Positions 50,751-59,452 of a DNA stretch of 64,000 nucleotides are shown here, one piece after another; position 1 is the first letter of the stretch; the number at the start of each line of letters is the position of its first letter. The stretch is taken from assembly GCA_947167105.1 (NCBI GenBank), contig CAMVGU010000004.1:1-64000 (forward strand), given 5' to 3'. The notes under the pieces were generated by a model. The model was not told the origin of the DNA. It saw only the letters and a program-made list of their open reading frames with translations, and made no database searches. The stretch is from an uncultured Selenomonas sp. (GTDB taxonomy: Bacteria > Bacillota > Negativicutes > Selenomonadales > Selenomonadaceae). Position numbers and translations under genes: made by a program.

Positions 50751-52946
50751 TCACCGTGCATAAACTGATGGATTTACCCATTTGATTTTATCGTTAGGAA
50801 TTCCAAAGAATTGTAACTCATCCCTTATCTGTCTAGCTACATCAGGTCTTTCTATTGCCACTAAAATGATGTCATAATCACTAGAAGGAATCCCCGTCAA
50901 TTGTCTTGGAGTTATTATTGGGAACTGTACAACACCAGTTTGTTCTGGATTTTTATCGCACCATGCTACAATTCTACAGTATGGCACATGCGACAGTTGC
51001 TTAACAAATATTTTTCCTACGATTCCCCCGCCATAAATTATAATTCTTGCCCCAGGTTTAACAATATCAAACGGAAATTTAAACCTAGCATAAATATTTT
51101 CTCTTACTTCTGTTGAATAATTTTCATCTGCACATCCGCAATCCATAACTTTACGATTTATTTGAAATTCACACATATTAGAAACAATTTCCTCATAAAA
51201 AACTGTTTCTCTTGCTATACTCCAAAAGACATCTCCAAACAAAACCTTAGGCGTTTCCCAAGGCTTTGGCTTACCACAATAATGAACGACTTTAGGATTC
51301 CGCTTCGCTTTCTCCCATTTTTTTAGTTGTGGTAAAGGAATAGATTTTTTTGCTTCCAAAACTATATCGTTATCCTGAACATAATAATTATATGTTTCAT
51401 CGAGGAATTTAATTTTATCCTCAAACAAAACATTAATTACATCTTGTTCTTGAAATCTAAATTTATGCTCCGAAATATATTTTAACGTATATTCCAATGT
51501 ATATTCTTCTCTAACACCATTTAAATCCATTATCAATACCCCGGTATTTATATAATCATAGGGATTTCTCATCTTCATCTCTTTTTTTGCATAATGAAAC
51601 CAATTTCCAGGATATTTTTCCCATAGCATTCCCTGCCAAAAAGCATCTTTTACACCTGCAATTATTTTTCCCTCTAATTCGATTTGGTAAATAAAAGATA
51701 CATCAATCTTAGTAATAATATCAGCATCCAAAATTAGTATTTTGTCGAATTTTTTTAAAATCCATGGTGCTAATATTCTATAATAAGCTACCTCACTATA
51801 CATAGGGTGACTTACATACAATGTTGTATCTTTCGTAACACTAGCTGGATTATGAACACGTATAGAAATATTTGCATTACCTTCCCCAATTGCTATCAAT
51901 CTATCCCTATGTTTTTCATCCATATCTTTACTTAGCACAATTATGTCATAGTATAAATCATCCGAAGAAAAATTAATTATGGATTTTATTAAGCATCCTG
52001 CATAAGGCGTATAATAGTCGCTTGATGTTATTATTACAGGAATCTCATCTTTAAATTTCGGATAAATAGGGATATCCTTTTTCGTGTTTTCAAAATATAC
52101 AAGTTGTTTACAACTAATTTTTTCCTTATTGTTTTTCATCAGCCCATATATATATGCACCAACTAATATTTCTCCCATGAACCCGCATGTTCTTGTTTGA
52201 ACTTCCGATTTATACTTATAATCTATATTTTTGTCTAACTCAAACAAAATTGGGAAGACCGTATCGCAAAGATCTAAGAAAATTTCATTTTTTAGCACAA
52301 AACAATTAAATCCAAAGTAATTACTTGTAGATAAGTAATCCATCACATTTTCATAAAAATGTGGTTTGATTTTCCTTATACATTTAAGAAGTTTTTCCAC
52401 AGCTCCTTCTTCCGATATATATTTTTCCCAACTTTTCCAATGTTCTAATATATTTTTTTTACATCCTTCTGGAGTATTAACTTTTGTTATATCAATAGGT
52501 TCTATTATTATACAATCATTTTCTTTAATTTCTTCTTGTATTTTTTCGTTTAATAAACCATATTTTTTTACAGCATCACCATTTAATTCGTTTTCTACCA
52601 CATGTTGTTTATTATTATAATCTATATCAAATTTCTCTTGAGCGAATGACAGGTATCTTCTATAATGACAAAGTCCATAATAATCCGCCTGCTGATTTTT
52701 CCAGGCCCAATACATCACAGTAAGCTCACAAAATTTTTCCCTTTCCTGAGATATATTGTCTCCAGTGTCATCCCCTATAATATCAGGATTCCACTCGCTC
52801 TTATCCTTGTAAACAGCACCACAATAAACAGGCACATACAACGGATTATCAATGGTCACGCTATCCAAATCAATCCTATGACTTACAAAAATCTTAATAT
52901 CCTTCTTGCCCACTAAATCACACATCCTTCTATTCCATCTTGACAT
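50751..52946 (-). CDS. DUF4422-GT8-Rossmann fusion glycosyltransferase
   Basis: 731 residues in three parts. DUF4422 (about 12-275) has IGDDTGDNISQ, LTVMYWAWKNQQADYYGLCH and HYRRYLSF. A family 8 glycosyltransferase follows (about 305-560), with ITSSDYYTPYAGCLIKSI, the metal-binding ILDADI, and NTGVLIMDLN. A C-terminal Rossmann domain (about 615-731) has ARIIIYGGGIVGKIFVKQL and YDIILVAIERPDV. The neighbour at 53795-54160 carries that last domain on its own. Codon use is clearly more AT-rich than in the rfb genes, a sign of separate origin. Likely adds sugars to a cell-surface glycan; donor and acceptor unknown. Confidence 0.85.
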   Translation of the reverse strand: MSRWNRRMCDLVGKKDIKIFVSHRIDLDSVTIDNPLYVPVYCGAVYKDKSEWNPDIIGDDTGDNISQEREKFCELTVMYWAWKNQQADYYGLCHYRRYLSFAQEKFDIDYNNKQHVVENELNGDAVKKYGLLNEKIQEEIKENDCIIIEPIDITKVNTPEGCKKNILEHWKSWEKYISEEGAVEKLLKCIRKIKPHFYENVMDYLSTSNYFGFNCFVLKNEIFLDLCDTVFPILFELDKNIDYKYKSEVQTRTCGFMGEILVGAYIYGLMKNNKEKISCKQLVYFENTKKDIPIYPKFKDEIPVIITSSDYYTPYAGCLIKSIINFSSDDLYYDIIVLSKDMDEKHRDRLIAIGEGNANISIRVHNPASVTKDTTLYVSHPMYSEVAYYRILAPWILKKFDKILILDADIITKIDVSFIYQIELEGKIIAGVKDAFWQGMLWEKYPGNWFHYAKKEMKMRNPYDYINTGVLIMDLNGVREEYTLEYTLKYISEHKFRFQEQDVINVLFEDKIKFLDETYNYYVQDNDIVLEAKKSIPLPQLKKWEKAKRNPKVVHYCGKPKPWETPKVLFGDVFWSIARETVFYEEIVSNMCEFQINRKVMDCGCADENYSTEVRENIYARFKFPFDIVKPGARIIIYGGGIVGKIFVKQLSHVPYCRIVAWCDKNPEQTGVVQFPIITPRQLTGIPSSDYDIILVAIERPDVARQIRDELQFFGIPNDKIKWVNPSVYAR

Positions 52947-53014
52947 TTAATCTCTATATGATAAAATAATATTAAGAATATTCATCACCATCTCTACGAA
53001 AGGAGGCCAGCATT

Positions 53015-53185
53015 ATGGCTACCAGCAGTTTTGAAAAAGACTTCATCGTCACCGACAAACAAGCACCACTGTGGGAAAAGGCGCTAGAAAAGATGGAAAA
53101 CATCAAGATTCATTGGGTACCTGCCAGGAACAACGAAGTTCCAGATGATGAAATACTTGATTTTCTAAAGAAGGCGAAATCATGA
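53015..53185 (+). CDS. Putative antitoxin of a GNAT toxin pair
   Basis: 56 residues, ATG after GAAAGGAGG. Acidic and short, ending in EVPDDEILDFLKKAKS; no clear ribbon-helix-helix or other DNA-binding domain is seen. It overlaps the acetyltransferase start by ATGA. The size, order (small gene first) and overlap fit a type II antitoxin, but the family is not one I can name. Confidence 0.55.
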   Translation: MATSSFEKDFIVTDKQAPLWEKALEKMENIKIHWVPARNNEVPDDEILDFLKKAKS

Positions 53186-53778
53186 ATCTCGAGAGATATA
53201 AGATTGTTTCCCTAGCAAAACTCTTACTTCAACAAAATGGTGAAACCGTTTTTAACCACACAGTACGTGATTTCTCATGTCCCCTCAATGAGGACGTTGA
53301 ACATTTTCTAAAACATTCCGCTGTTCCAAACCAACGCATGGGCATATCTCGCACATGCTTAGTATTTATACAAAATGGCGATGAGCGCTTGTTAGTAGGT
53401 TACTATTCACTTGCTCTCCAAGTGCTTGACCTCAGCCACATTACTAACAAATCACTGCGTAAGAAAATCACAGGCTTTAAACGAGAAAACAAGCTAGGTG
53501 CTGCTGTTTACCTTATTGGCCAGCTTGGAAAGAACTTTCATCATGAAGCAAACCACTATATAACAGGACAAGAGCTTTTCCTTCTTGCAATGCAAAAAAT
53601 TCTTGAAGCAAGGCAAAATGTTGGGGGACGCATTGTTGTTGTCGAATGCAAGAATGACGAGCATTTGAAATCATTCTATGAGGATACCCTCAGCTTTCAA
53701 CTCATAGATAACGCTGACGATGACAGTATGCTAAAGTATATGACCCCAATAAGTACCTACATCTCTTATGATCAATGA
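53182..53778 (+). CDS. GNAT acetyltransferase, toxin-like
   Basis: 198 residues. GNAT fold without a signal peptide: HFLKHSAVPNQRMGISRTCL, then the strand pair LLVGYYSLALQVLDLS, and the acetyl-CoA region AAVYLIGQLGKNF. C-terminal GGRIVVVECKNDEHLKSFYE has the usual late GNAT block. The ATGA overlap with the small gene upstream suggests a toxin-antitoxin operon. Such toxins usually acetylate aminoacyl-tRNA. It lies among glycan genes transcribed the other way and may stabilise this variable block. Confidence 0.7.
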   Translation: MNLERYKIVSLAKLLLQQNGETVFNHTVRDFSCPLNEDVEHFLKHSAVPNQRMGISRTCLVFIQNGDERLLVGYYSLALQVLDLSHITNKSLRKKITGFKRENKLGAAVYLIGQLGKNFHHEANHYITGQELFLLAMQKILEARQNVGGRIVVVECKNDEHLKSFYEDTLSFQLIDNADDDSMLKYMTPISTYISYDQ

Positions 53779-53794
53779 AATTTTCTCACAGGCG

Positions 53795-54160
53795 CTAACT
53801 ATTTTCTCTGCCAGGATCAATCCACCGCATTTTCCTCTCTCTCACCCCCATTTCTCGAAGATTCCTCCACACCTCCACCGCCCAATCCTGCCTTTCCAAA
53901 GCAATCAACAGCAAATCAAACTTCTCTGAAACAATACCTTCCGGAGAGATAATCCTCACTCCCTCCAAATTCACTGACCAGGGCCGCTTATCTGCCAGGG
54001 CTGCTATCCGGCAATGCCTGGTTCGCCTTATTTCCTCTACGTAAGTCTTCCCGACAATTCCCCCGCCGTAGATAAGCACCCTTGCCCCTTTCGGCACTGT
54101 TGCAAAAGGAAAGGCAAAGCGCCATGCTTCTGCTCCCGGTACACGGTAATCCTTTTTCAC
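53795..54160 (-). CDS. Free-standing Rossmann domain of the DUF4422 system
   Basis: 121 residues from GTG at 54160, overlapping the previous stop (GTGA). Core GARVLIYGGGIVGKTYVEEI and FDLLLIALERQDWAVEVW are the same as the C-terminal domain of the fused protein at 50751. MRWIDPG at the end matches IKWVNPS there. A nucleotide-binding role is expected. It has probably split from, or not yet fused with, the DUF4422 protein encoded just upstream. Confidence 0.75.
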   Translation of the reverse strand: MKKDYRVPGAEAWRFAFPFATVPKGARVLIYGGGIVGKTYVEEIRRTRHCRIAALADKRPWSVNLEGVRIISPEGIVSEKFDLLLIALERQDWAVEVWRNLREMGVRERKMRWIDPGRENS

Positions 54161-55350
54161 AACGCACTGCCTCCCCGGTCATATTCCTTCAGCAGGGTAT
54201 CGTCAAATTCCACCATCTGCCTTTCCTCAATTCTCCACTTGTCTTCTCTCACCAGTTTATGACAGTAAATCCCGTAGAGGATCTCTCCCATGTAGCCGCA
54301 AACCCGTGGATAGTGTCTCAGTGTGCCATCACGAAGGAATCTTGTAAATAGCCCGCGCAATATGTGCTCCTGCAACCTGCATAACTCAGCAAACAATTCC
54401 CGTCTCAGCACATAGCAGTTATAGCCCCGATGCAGACTGCCATGGAGATATTCCCTGGCACTGACCAGATATTCCGGCTCCTGCTTCTCTATCGCCTCCA
54501 TTAACGCTGTCAGTGAATCCTCCCTGATGAACAATCCCGCATGGGCCGCCCATAGCTCCCAAACTGTCTGATAATACTTCCCCTCTATGGGAATCCTCTC
54601 TACCCTTCCCGGCACATTCAGCACTGCATCATTTCCCTCTATGACCTCCCGCATGCGCCCACAATCCAAGAGCCCATATTTTTCCATGGCCCCCGTGTCC
54701 AGCAACTGCTCCTTGACAAAAGTCCTCTCATTGACGGGAAATATTTCGTCCGCAAAGGAAAGATATCTCCTATAGTGGCACAGGCCATAATAATCTGCTT
54801 TCAGATTCTTCCAGCCCCAATACTGCACAGTGAATTCAGAAAAATAAGGCTGATAGCGGGATATATTGTCCCCCGTATTATCCCCTCTGAAAATATGCCC
54901 CCCAGGGGTGTCGTAGTATGCACCGCATCGTACCGGCAAATACAAGGGATTTGGCACTGCCACAGAGGGAATATCACGGCGACGTGAAACAAGAATGGCA
55001 ATGTTTTTTTTACAGTATCTACCCGTTTGCAACCAGAGAATTTTCCTATGGTCTATGCCCGCCATCTCCAACCGCTGCTTGCCTATGACTGCCCTCCCCT
55101 CTCCCTCTGCCGCCAGGATGACAAAATCATAGGCAGCATTGGAGAGGCCCGAAAGCTCTGCCATGGTCAGTGACGGATATCCCTCTGGTGCTTTTCCCTG
55201 CTCCACGCATACCCACAGAAGCTGTGCTGACTGCGCTATAGCAAGGACTTCAGATTTCATTTCTTTCAGCGCATAGAGCACAATTCTGGGACGGCGGCCA
55301 TGGGCAGTCCCCCAGCTTTCCAATTCTTCCTTGACAGAAATCAACCTCAT
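54157..55350 (-). CDS. DUF4422 family protein
   Basis: 397 residues. A Rossmann-like N-terminal part (about 20-115) contains RRPRIVLYALKEM and AAYDFVILAAEG. DUF4422 (about 115-380) has GDNTGDNISRYQ, FTVQYWGWKNLKADYYGLCH, HYRRYLSFA, and HRGYNCYVLRRELFAELC. RVCGYMGEILYGIYCHKL is the conserved end. These proteins are predicted glycosyltransferases of capsule or LPS loci. ATG at 55350 is read in an extremely G-rich leader (GGGGAGGGGGG). Confidence 0.8.
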   Translation of the reverse strand: MRLISVKEELESWGTAHGRRPRIVLYALKEMKSEVLAIAQSAQLLWVCVEQGKAPEGYPSLTMAELSGLSNAAYDFVILAAEGEGRAVIGKQRLEMAGIDHRKILWLQTGRYCKKNIAILVSRRRDIPSVAVPNPLYLPVRCGAYYDTPGGHIFRGDNTGDNISRYQPYFSEFTVQYWGWKNLKADYYGLCHYRRYLSFADEIFPVNERTFVKEQLLDTGAMEKYGLLDCGRMREVIEGNDAVLNVPGRVERIPIEGKYYQTVWELWAAHAGLFIREDSLTALMEAIEKQEPEYLVSAREYLHGSLHRGYNCYVLRRELFAELCRLQEHILRGLFTRFLRDGTLRHYPRVCGYMGEILYGIYCHKLVREDKWRIEERQMVEFDDTLLKEYDRGGSAL

Positions 55351-55432
55351 CCCCCCTCCCCTGTAATGCCCTACTGAACTTTCCCTGTCCCCATGAAGTT
55401 ATACTTGTTAAAGAAAAATCCGCATTACAGCG

Positions 55433-55486
55433 AACCTCATCCACCGCTTACGCGGTCCCCCTTCCCCAGAGGGGAAGGCTTTTTTG
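55433..55486. repeat. REP-like palindrome, copy 6
   Basis: CTCATCCACCGC-TTA-CGCGGT then CCTTCCCC-AGA-GGGGAAGG and T6. It occupies the gap between two DUF4422 genes and may end transcripts of the upstream one. Confidence 0.75.
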
Positions 55487-55506
55487 TCAGTGAGTATATT
55501 ATATCT

Positions 55507-56763
55507 TCAAGTGAGCAGGCGGTAATCTGCAAAGGCCGTGCGCCATTCCTTGCGATGATAGGCAAAATATATGGTGGTCAGAAGCTCTCCCAAATATCCC
55601 AGGCAGCGGTCAGGCCGCTTGATATTTTTTTCCTCATAAATCTTACGCATCCTCTCCAGCACAGAGAATATAAATTCCGCATACGTTTCGTAGATGTCCC
55701 TCTTGGCAATCACCATATTATTGGGGAAATGCACCTGCCCCCGCAGAAACTCCTCTGCAAATCTGCCGCAACTTCCATCTTGCTCCTTGATAAGCTTCAG
55801 CATCAGTTCATAATCTTCTGGGCTGACATTGCTGAATACTGACTCTGTAAAGCATCTTTCCACACTGGGAAAGGTCAGCCTGGGCGGTGTCAGGATCACA
55901 TCTGCCTCCCCGGATTTTATCCCTGCCAAAATTTTCTCCGTGAGCAAAAAATGCCGCCTGTAATGGCATAACCCCAGATACCTTGCCTCCGGCGCATTTT
56001 TCCACAGCCAGTAGATAACAGACAGCTCAGAGTATAGCGGATGATAGCGGGAGATATTCTCCCCCTCATCATCGTAGTACATGCCTGAATTACGTCTTCC
56101 GGCAAACTGAGCAGAGCCGCCCATTACTGTGTGTATGCAGGAGGATGGCCTGTCCGGGTTATGTACTTTGGCAGCCTCTCCATAAGTAGCTTCTGCCAGA
56201 AACAAATCTTGCTCTTCCAGGGTAGCTGCATCTTTACAGCTCCCTTTGAAAAGTCCCTGCCCCCACCAGCCGGCAAAGCTTTTGACTGTCCTTGCCAATG
56301 ACTGCAAATCCTCCTCTGACAGTGGAACCTGCGTCATTGGATAAAAAGAAAAGTGTTCCTCCGACCCCTTGTCCCTTATCTGCTGCATGGTGTAATCATA
56401 GCTGCTCTGCTGTATCTGTATATCCGGCAGGGCCTTTTTTATCTGCGTTCTGGCAGCTTCTCCCAAGATTTCTGTCATGCGCCTGAGACCTATGACTTCT
56501 TTCGGCTCCCTTCCCCTCGCCTTCAGTAGCTCTATGACTTCCCCATGATATTTTTCCTGCAAGGCCAGATGTATTTCTGCTTCGGGGAATTTCGCCAGTG
56601 CTTCGTCAATTTCCAGGCAGGGCAGGCCGCAGTATTTTTCTCCCTGACCGTTCAGTTTGGTCACCGCAAAGCAGGCAATGTCCCCGCCTTTGCCCTGTCC
56701 TCTCAGGTAGCGACAGTATTCCTCGGCATTGAGCCCTCGTCCGTATATCAGGATCTGCCTCAT
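55507..56763 (-). CDS. DUF4422 protein with N-terminal Rossmann domain
   Basis: 418 residues from ATG at 56763, 1 base after the previous stop and with AAAGGAG ahead; a frame to 56844 is read-through. RQILIYGRGLNAEEYCRYLR (2-21) begins the Rossmann part. DUF4422 follows, with YYDDEGENISRY, LSVIYWLWKNAPEARYLGLC, HYRRHFLL and the late CLGYLGELLTTIYFAYH. A predicted surface-glycan transferase, substrate unknown. Confidence 0.8.
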   Translation of the reverse strand: MRQILIYGRGLNAEEYCRYLRGQGKGGDIACFAVTKLNGQGEKYCGLPCLEIDEALAKFPEAEIHLALQEKYHGEVIELLKARGREPKEVIGLRRMTEILGEAARTQIKKALPDIQIQQSSYDYTMQQIRDKGSEEHFSFYPMTQVPLSEEDLQSLARTVKSFAGWWGQGLFKGSCKDAATLEEQDLFLAEATYGEAAKVHNPDRPSSCIHTVMGGSAQFAGRRNSGMYYDDEGENISRYHPLYSELSVIYWLWKNAPEARYLGLCHYRRHFLLTEKILAGIKSGEADVILTPPRLTFPSVERCFTESVFSNVSPEDYELMLKLIKEQDGSCGRFAEEFLRGQVHFPNNMVIAKRDIYETYAEFIFSVLERMRKIYEEKNIKRPDRCLGYLGELLTTIYFAYHRKEWRTAFADYRLLT

Positions 56764-56764
56764 G

Positions 56765-56935
56765 TCAGGCTCCTTTGCTTTCCCGCAACAGTATTTCCAC
56801 CAGTTCCGGCAACTTATACTTATCGTCTTCCCAGCGGAAATCACCTTCCCGAGGCGGACGATTCTCCTCCTCCAGCTTCTGCATGTCCTCCCGCTCCATC
56901 AGTCCCGCATAGATTCTCTCGCCGTTATCCCGCAT
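56765..56935 (-). CDS. Small acidic protein between two glycan genes
   Basis: 56 residues from ATG at 56935, within the last codons of the upstream gene, with GGAAGG ahead. Highly charged (REDMQKLEEENRPPREGDFR), no membrane helix. Its stop is 1 base from the next start. Not recognised. The tight packing suggests it is expressed. Confidence 0.55.
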   Translation of the reverse strand: MRDNGERIYAGLMEREDMQKLEEENRPPREGDFRWEDDKYKLPELVEILLRESKGA

Positions 56936-58253
56936 GTTTTTCTTCCTTCCCACAGTTCCTGATCTTGCAGTTTGAGGCCAGCATTGGCTTGCCTGTCATG
57001 CTGTAGAGCACTGCCACGCTGCTGGCGTCCCCGTAGTAGGCATCGCTCCAGGCTATGGCACGGTACATATCCCCGCTTTCGTCGTATATGCCCCAGGCTT
57101 CCGCGCGGTAAGTTTCCACCATTTCTTCATACCGGGGCAGAAGCTCCGGATACATGGATTTCACAGAATCCAGGAGGAGAGGGTGGGGCCTCCACCACAG
57201 GACTGCTTTCCTTTCCCGGCGAAAATATTCCAGGGTGTCCCGAATTTTTTCTATGAACAGTTCGGGGGCAGTCAGAAATTCCTGGATGCTGGTGTTGTAG
57301 AGAATGACTTTCCTGCCGTCTATTATTTCCTGCCATTTTTCAGGCAGGTTTTTCTTGTCCCTGCCGGTATGAAGCAGCTTGTCTATCTTGGGGGAGCCCA
57401 GGGCAAAGATGCGCTTTTCCAGGTTTTTCCTGGTATGCCATTCTTCCAGTACCTTGATGTATGCCTCTTTTTCTGCCTTGGTGTTCATGATAATAACATC
57501 ACTGTGCCAGAAGGCGGAGGCATTGGCCAGGGTTTTCACTCGCTCGCCGCCTGCGACCTGCAAGGCTTTGTCCCAGCTTATAAAATATGGGATATATACC
57601 AGCTTGTCTGTACAATTTTTCAGTACACTGGGATAATAGTGGTAGTCTACGCAGTTTATCTTGCCCCGGTCCTCATAGGGGTTGTGTATGACGATGATGT
57701 CCGGGTGCAGCTTGGACAAATCCGTCTTATCCCAAGGCAGCAGGGGCAGTCCCGGAGGGAACTTTTTCACGTCAAGGAACCATTCATTGGGAGTGCCGTC
57801 CTCCTTCATGTTGCAATAGGGGATGGGCATTATGTAGGCGTTGCAATGCTCTTTGTCACTGTCTGCCGCCTGCCAGACGCTTTCCATGCAGTCCCACATG
57901 GAGGCAAGATAGGGCAGAAATACTATGCCCTTTTTGACGTTTTTCTCTTTTTTCAGCCCTGCCGCTAACTCTGACAGCATTTCCTCGCACTGCCGCAGTT
58001 CTTTTTTCACGGGAAAATGGCCTTTCCTGGCGGCTTTTTCCAGCGTGGTGGTCAGCCGCTCCAGCATCTTGCCATAGTGGGCCTGATGGAAATCATATTC
58101 CCGACAGAGGGCCTTCAGCTCGGCAAAGAAGTTCAGGTACTCACCGGGTGCTCTGCTGCTCTTGTGCTTTTTCCCTCCTGATATGTCTTCTCCCATTTCC
58201 GCCAGGATGCCAAGAATGCGCCTGTGGGTGTGGAAGTCCATCATTTTTCCCAT
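56925..58253 (-). CDS. CDP-glycerol glycerophosphotransferase-like protein
   Basis: 442 residues. The N-terminal 130 residues are helical and charged. Then GIVFLPYLASMWDCMESVWQ, EHCNAYIMPIPYCN, LHPDIIVIHNPYEDRGK and VYIPYFIS. The C-terminal half has FALGSPKIDKL and KVILYNTSIQEF. WWRPHPLLLDSVKSM and DAYYGDASSVAVLYSMTGKP follow, the nucleotide-sugar-type blocks of the Glyphos_transf family. Its partner is likely the TarI/IspD-like enzyme upstream, which would provide a CDP-alditol. The start lies in a 44-bp duplicate of the cytidylyltransferase tail (58236-58279), where the ribosome site is AAGAGAGAG. Confidence 0.82.
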   Translation of the reverse strand: MGKMMDFHTHRRILGILAEMGEDISGGKKHKSSRAPGEYLNFFAELKALCREYDFHQAHYGKMLERLTTTLEKAARKGHFPVKKELRQCEEMLSELAAGLKKEKNVKKGIVFLPYLASMWDCMESVWQAADSDKEHCNAYIMPIPYCNMKEDGTPNEWFLDVKKFPPGLPLLPWDKTDLSKLHPDIIVIHNPYEDRGKINCVDYHYYPSVLKNCTDKLVYIPYFISWDKALQVAGGERVKTLANASAFWHSDVIIMNTKAEKEAYIKVLEEWHTRKNLEKRIFALGSPKIDKLLHTGRDKKNLPEKWQEIIDGRKVILYNTSIQEFLTAPELFIEKIRDTLEYFRRERKAVLWWRPHPLLLDSVKSMYPELLPRYEEMVETYRAEAWGIYDESGDMYRAIAWSDAYYGDASSVAVLYSMTGKPMLASNCKIRNCGKEEKHAG

Positions 58254-58279
58254 ATTGCTTCTCTCTCTTTCACATCAAA
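58236..58279. repeat. 44-bp direct repeat, left copy
   Basis: Same as 58635-58678 with two mismatches; the copies are 399 bp apart. On the minus strand it codes for the last residues of the cytidylyltransferase (FDVKEREAIWEK, stop) and carries a ribosome site and an ATG GGA AAA start. The HTH gene lies between the two copies. Confidence 0.9.
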
Positions 58280-58652
58280 CTATGATTTGTGCATAATGAG
58301 ATTGAAATTGCTTGGCTATGGTCAGCAGATCCTCTTTGTGTTCGCTAGTGAGGCGGCGAAATATTTTCAGCAGCTCTATTTCGTCCCGACGCAGTTCCTT
58401 TTCCGACTGAGGCCTGTCATCTCCCAGCAGCCAAGCAAGAGAGACATTTTCAGAGCAGGCTATGCGGACAAAGCCGTCAGCATCCGGTTGCCCCGTGCCC
58501 CTCAGCCAGCCTAAAAGGGCGTTTCTGGTGACGCCAAAGTGCTCAGAAAATTCCGTCTGTGACAGTTTTCTGTTCCTCTCCTTAGCCTGTTTCCAAAGTT
58601 CGTTTATACGTTTCTGGAATATACTTTTTGGCATGTCCATCACTTTTCCCAT
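58275..58652 (-). CDS. HTH (Cro/CI-type) regulator inserted between glycan genes
   Basis: 125 residues. Basic N-terminus (PKSIFQKRINELWKQAKERN), then an HTH with LSQTEFSEHFGVTRNALLGW (about 31-50; recognition helix VTRNALLGW). The tail has LAWLLGDDRPQSEKEL and an amphipathic helix. Its ATG lies in the right copy of the 44-bp repeat, so its initiation region is the tail of the cytidylyltransferase gene. The same region, duplicated, starts the next gene. It may regulate the glycan genes. Not related in detail to the Xre genes at 3801 and 60725. Confidence 0.8.
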   Translation of the reverse strand: MGKVMDMPKSIFQKRINELWKQAKERNRKLSQTEFSEHFGVTRNALLGWLRGTGQPDADGFVRIACSENVSLAWLLGDDRPQSEKELRRDEIELLKIFRRLTSEHKEDLLTIAKQFQSHYAQIIV

Positions 58653-58678
58653 ATTGCTTCTCTCTCCTTCACATCAAA
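58635..58678. repeat. 44-bp direct repeat, right copy
   Basis: Native end of the cytidylyltransferase gene; see 58236-58279. Differences are C for T at 58642 and C for T at 58667. Confidence 0.9.
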
Positions 58679-59356
58679 GATGGCGCAGCACATGTAATAG
58701 TCCAGAGGGTCAGTGATTTTCATGTTATACCTGGGACCTTTGATAAGGTGCAGAGGAAAGCCGTAGGTGCTGCACAAGTGGGCGGAGTCTACAAATTTCA
58801 TTCCGTCTGCAAGGGCTTGTCTATACAGACCATAGATATCCCCGAAATAAAAGGACTGAGGAGCCTTGGCTACATACATATGATCCCTCAGTGGCACCTT
58901 GTCAATCTTCTTTCCGTCCGCGCTCTCCACCACGGATTCCCGGACGCTTTCGGAGGTGATGGCGGAGCCGTGCTCCTTGACTGCCTCTATGTTTTTGCTG
59001 ATAAGTTCCTCATTGATAAGGGGACGCACTGCATCATGGATGAGGACAATATCTTCAGCCCCGGCATCTTTGCTGAGCCTGTCTAAGCCCAAGCGTATGG
59101 AATCGTGGCCTGTGTCTCCACCGGGCACAATGTCTATGACTTTGGTGATGCCATAGGTACCGAGCATGACCCAGAGCCTGTCTATCCAGTTTTCTATGCA
59201 GGCGATGATGATGCCGTCCACTTCCCTATGCTGCTGGAATTTTTCCAGTGTGTGTATGATAAGGGGCTTGCCGTGGATGGGGATGAATTGCTTGGGGCTG
59301 GAGTTTATCTCCATGCGCCGCCCCACGCCGCCGGCAAAGATAACTGTGTATACCAA
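58640..59356 (-). CDS. TarI/IspD-family CDP-alditol cytidylyltransferase
   Basis: 238 residues from TTG at 59356, with AGGGGAGAGG 7 bases ahead. A frame to 59440 adds 28 residues read from a REP palindrome (copy 7) and is rejected. VYTVIFAGGVGRRMEINSSP (1-20), KQFIPIHGKPLIIHTLEKF, and LIHDAVRPLI are the family signature. KAPQSFYFGDIY and MKITDPLDYYMC support the TarI-like branch over isoprenoid IspD, as does the glycerophosphotransferase-like neighbour. The product would be CDP-ribitol or a related CDP-alditol. Confidence 0.82.
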   Translation of the reverse strand: MVYTVIFAGGVGRRMEINSSPKQFIPIHGKPLIIHTLEKFQQHREVDGIIIACIENWIDRLWVMLGTYGITKVIDIVPGGDTGHDSIRLGLDRLSKDAGAEDIVLIHDAVRPLINEELISKNIEAVKEHGSAITSESVRESVVESADGKKIDKVPLRDHMYVAKAPQSFYFGDIYGLYRQALADGMKFVDSAHLCSTYGFPLHLIKGPRYNMKITDPLDYYMCCAIFDVKEREAIWEK

Positions 59357-59390
59357 GCTGCAACCTCTCCCCTTCCTGCCATTGCCATTA

Positions 59391-59441
59391 TCCCCCCACC
59401 ACCGCTTACGCGGTCCCCCGCCCCCAAGGGGGGCGGACATG
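59391..59441. repeat. REP-like palindrome, copy 7
   Basis: CCCCCACCACCGC-TTA-CGCGGT then CCCGCCCCC-AA-GGGGGGCGG. Closest to copy 1 at 1051-1102. It lies between the DUF4422 gene end and the cytidylyltransferase start. Confidence 0.8.
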
Positions 59442-59452
59442 TAAGGAGTAGA

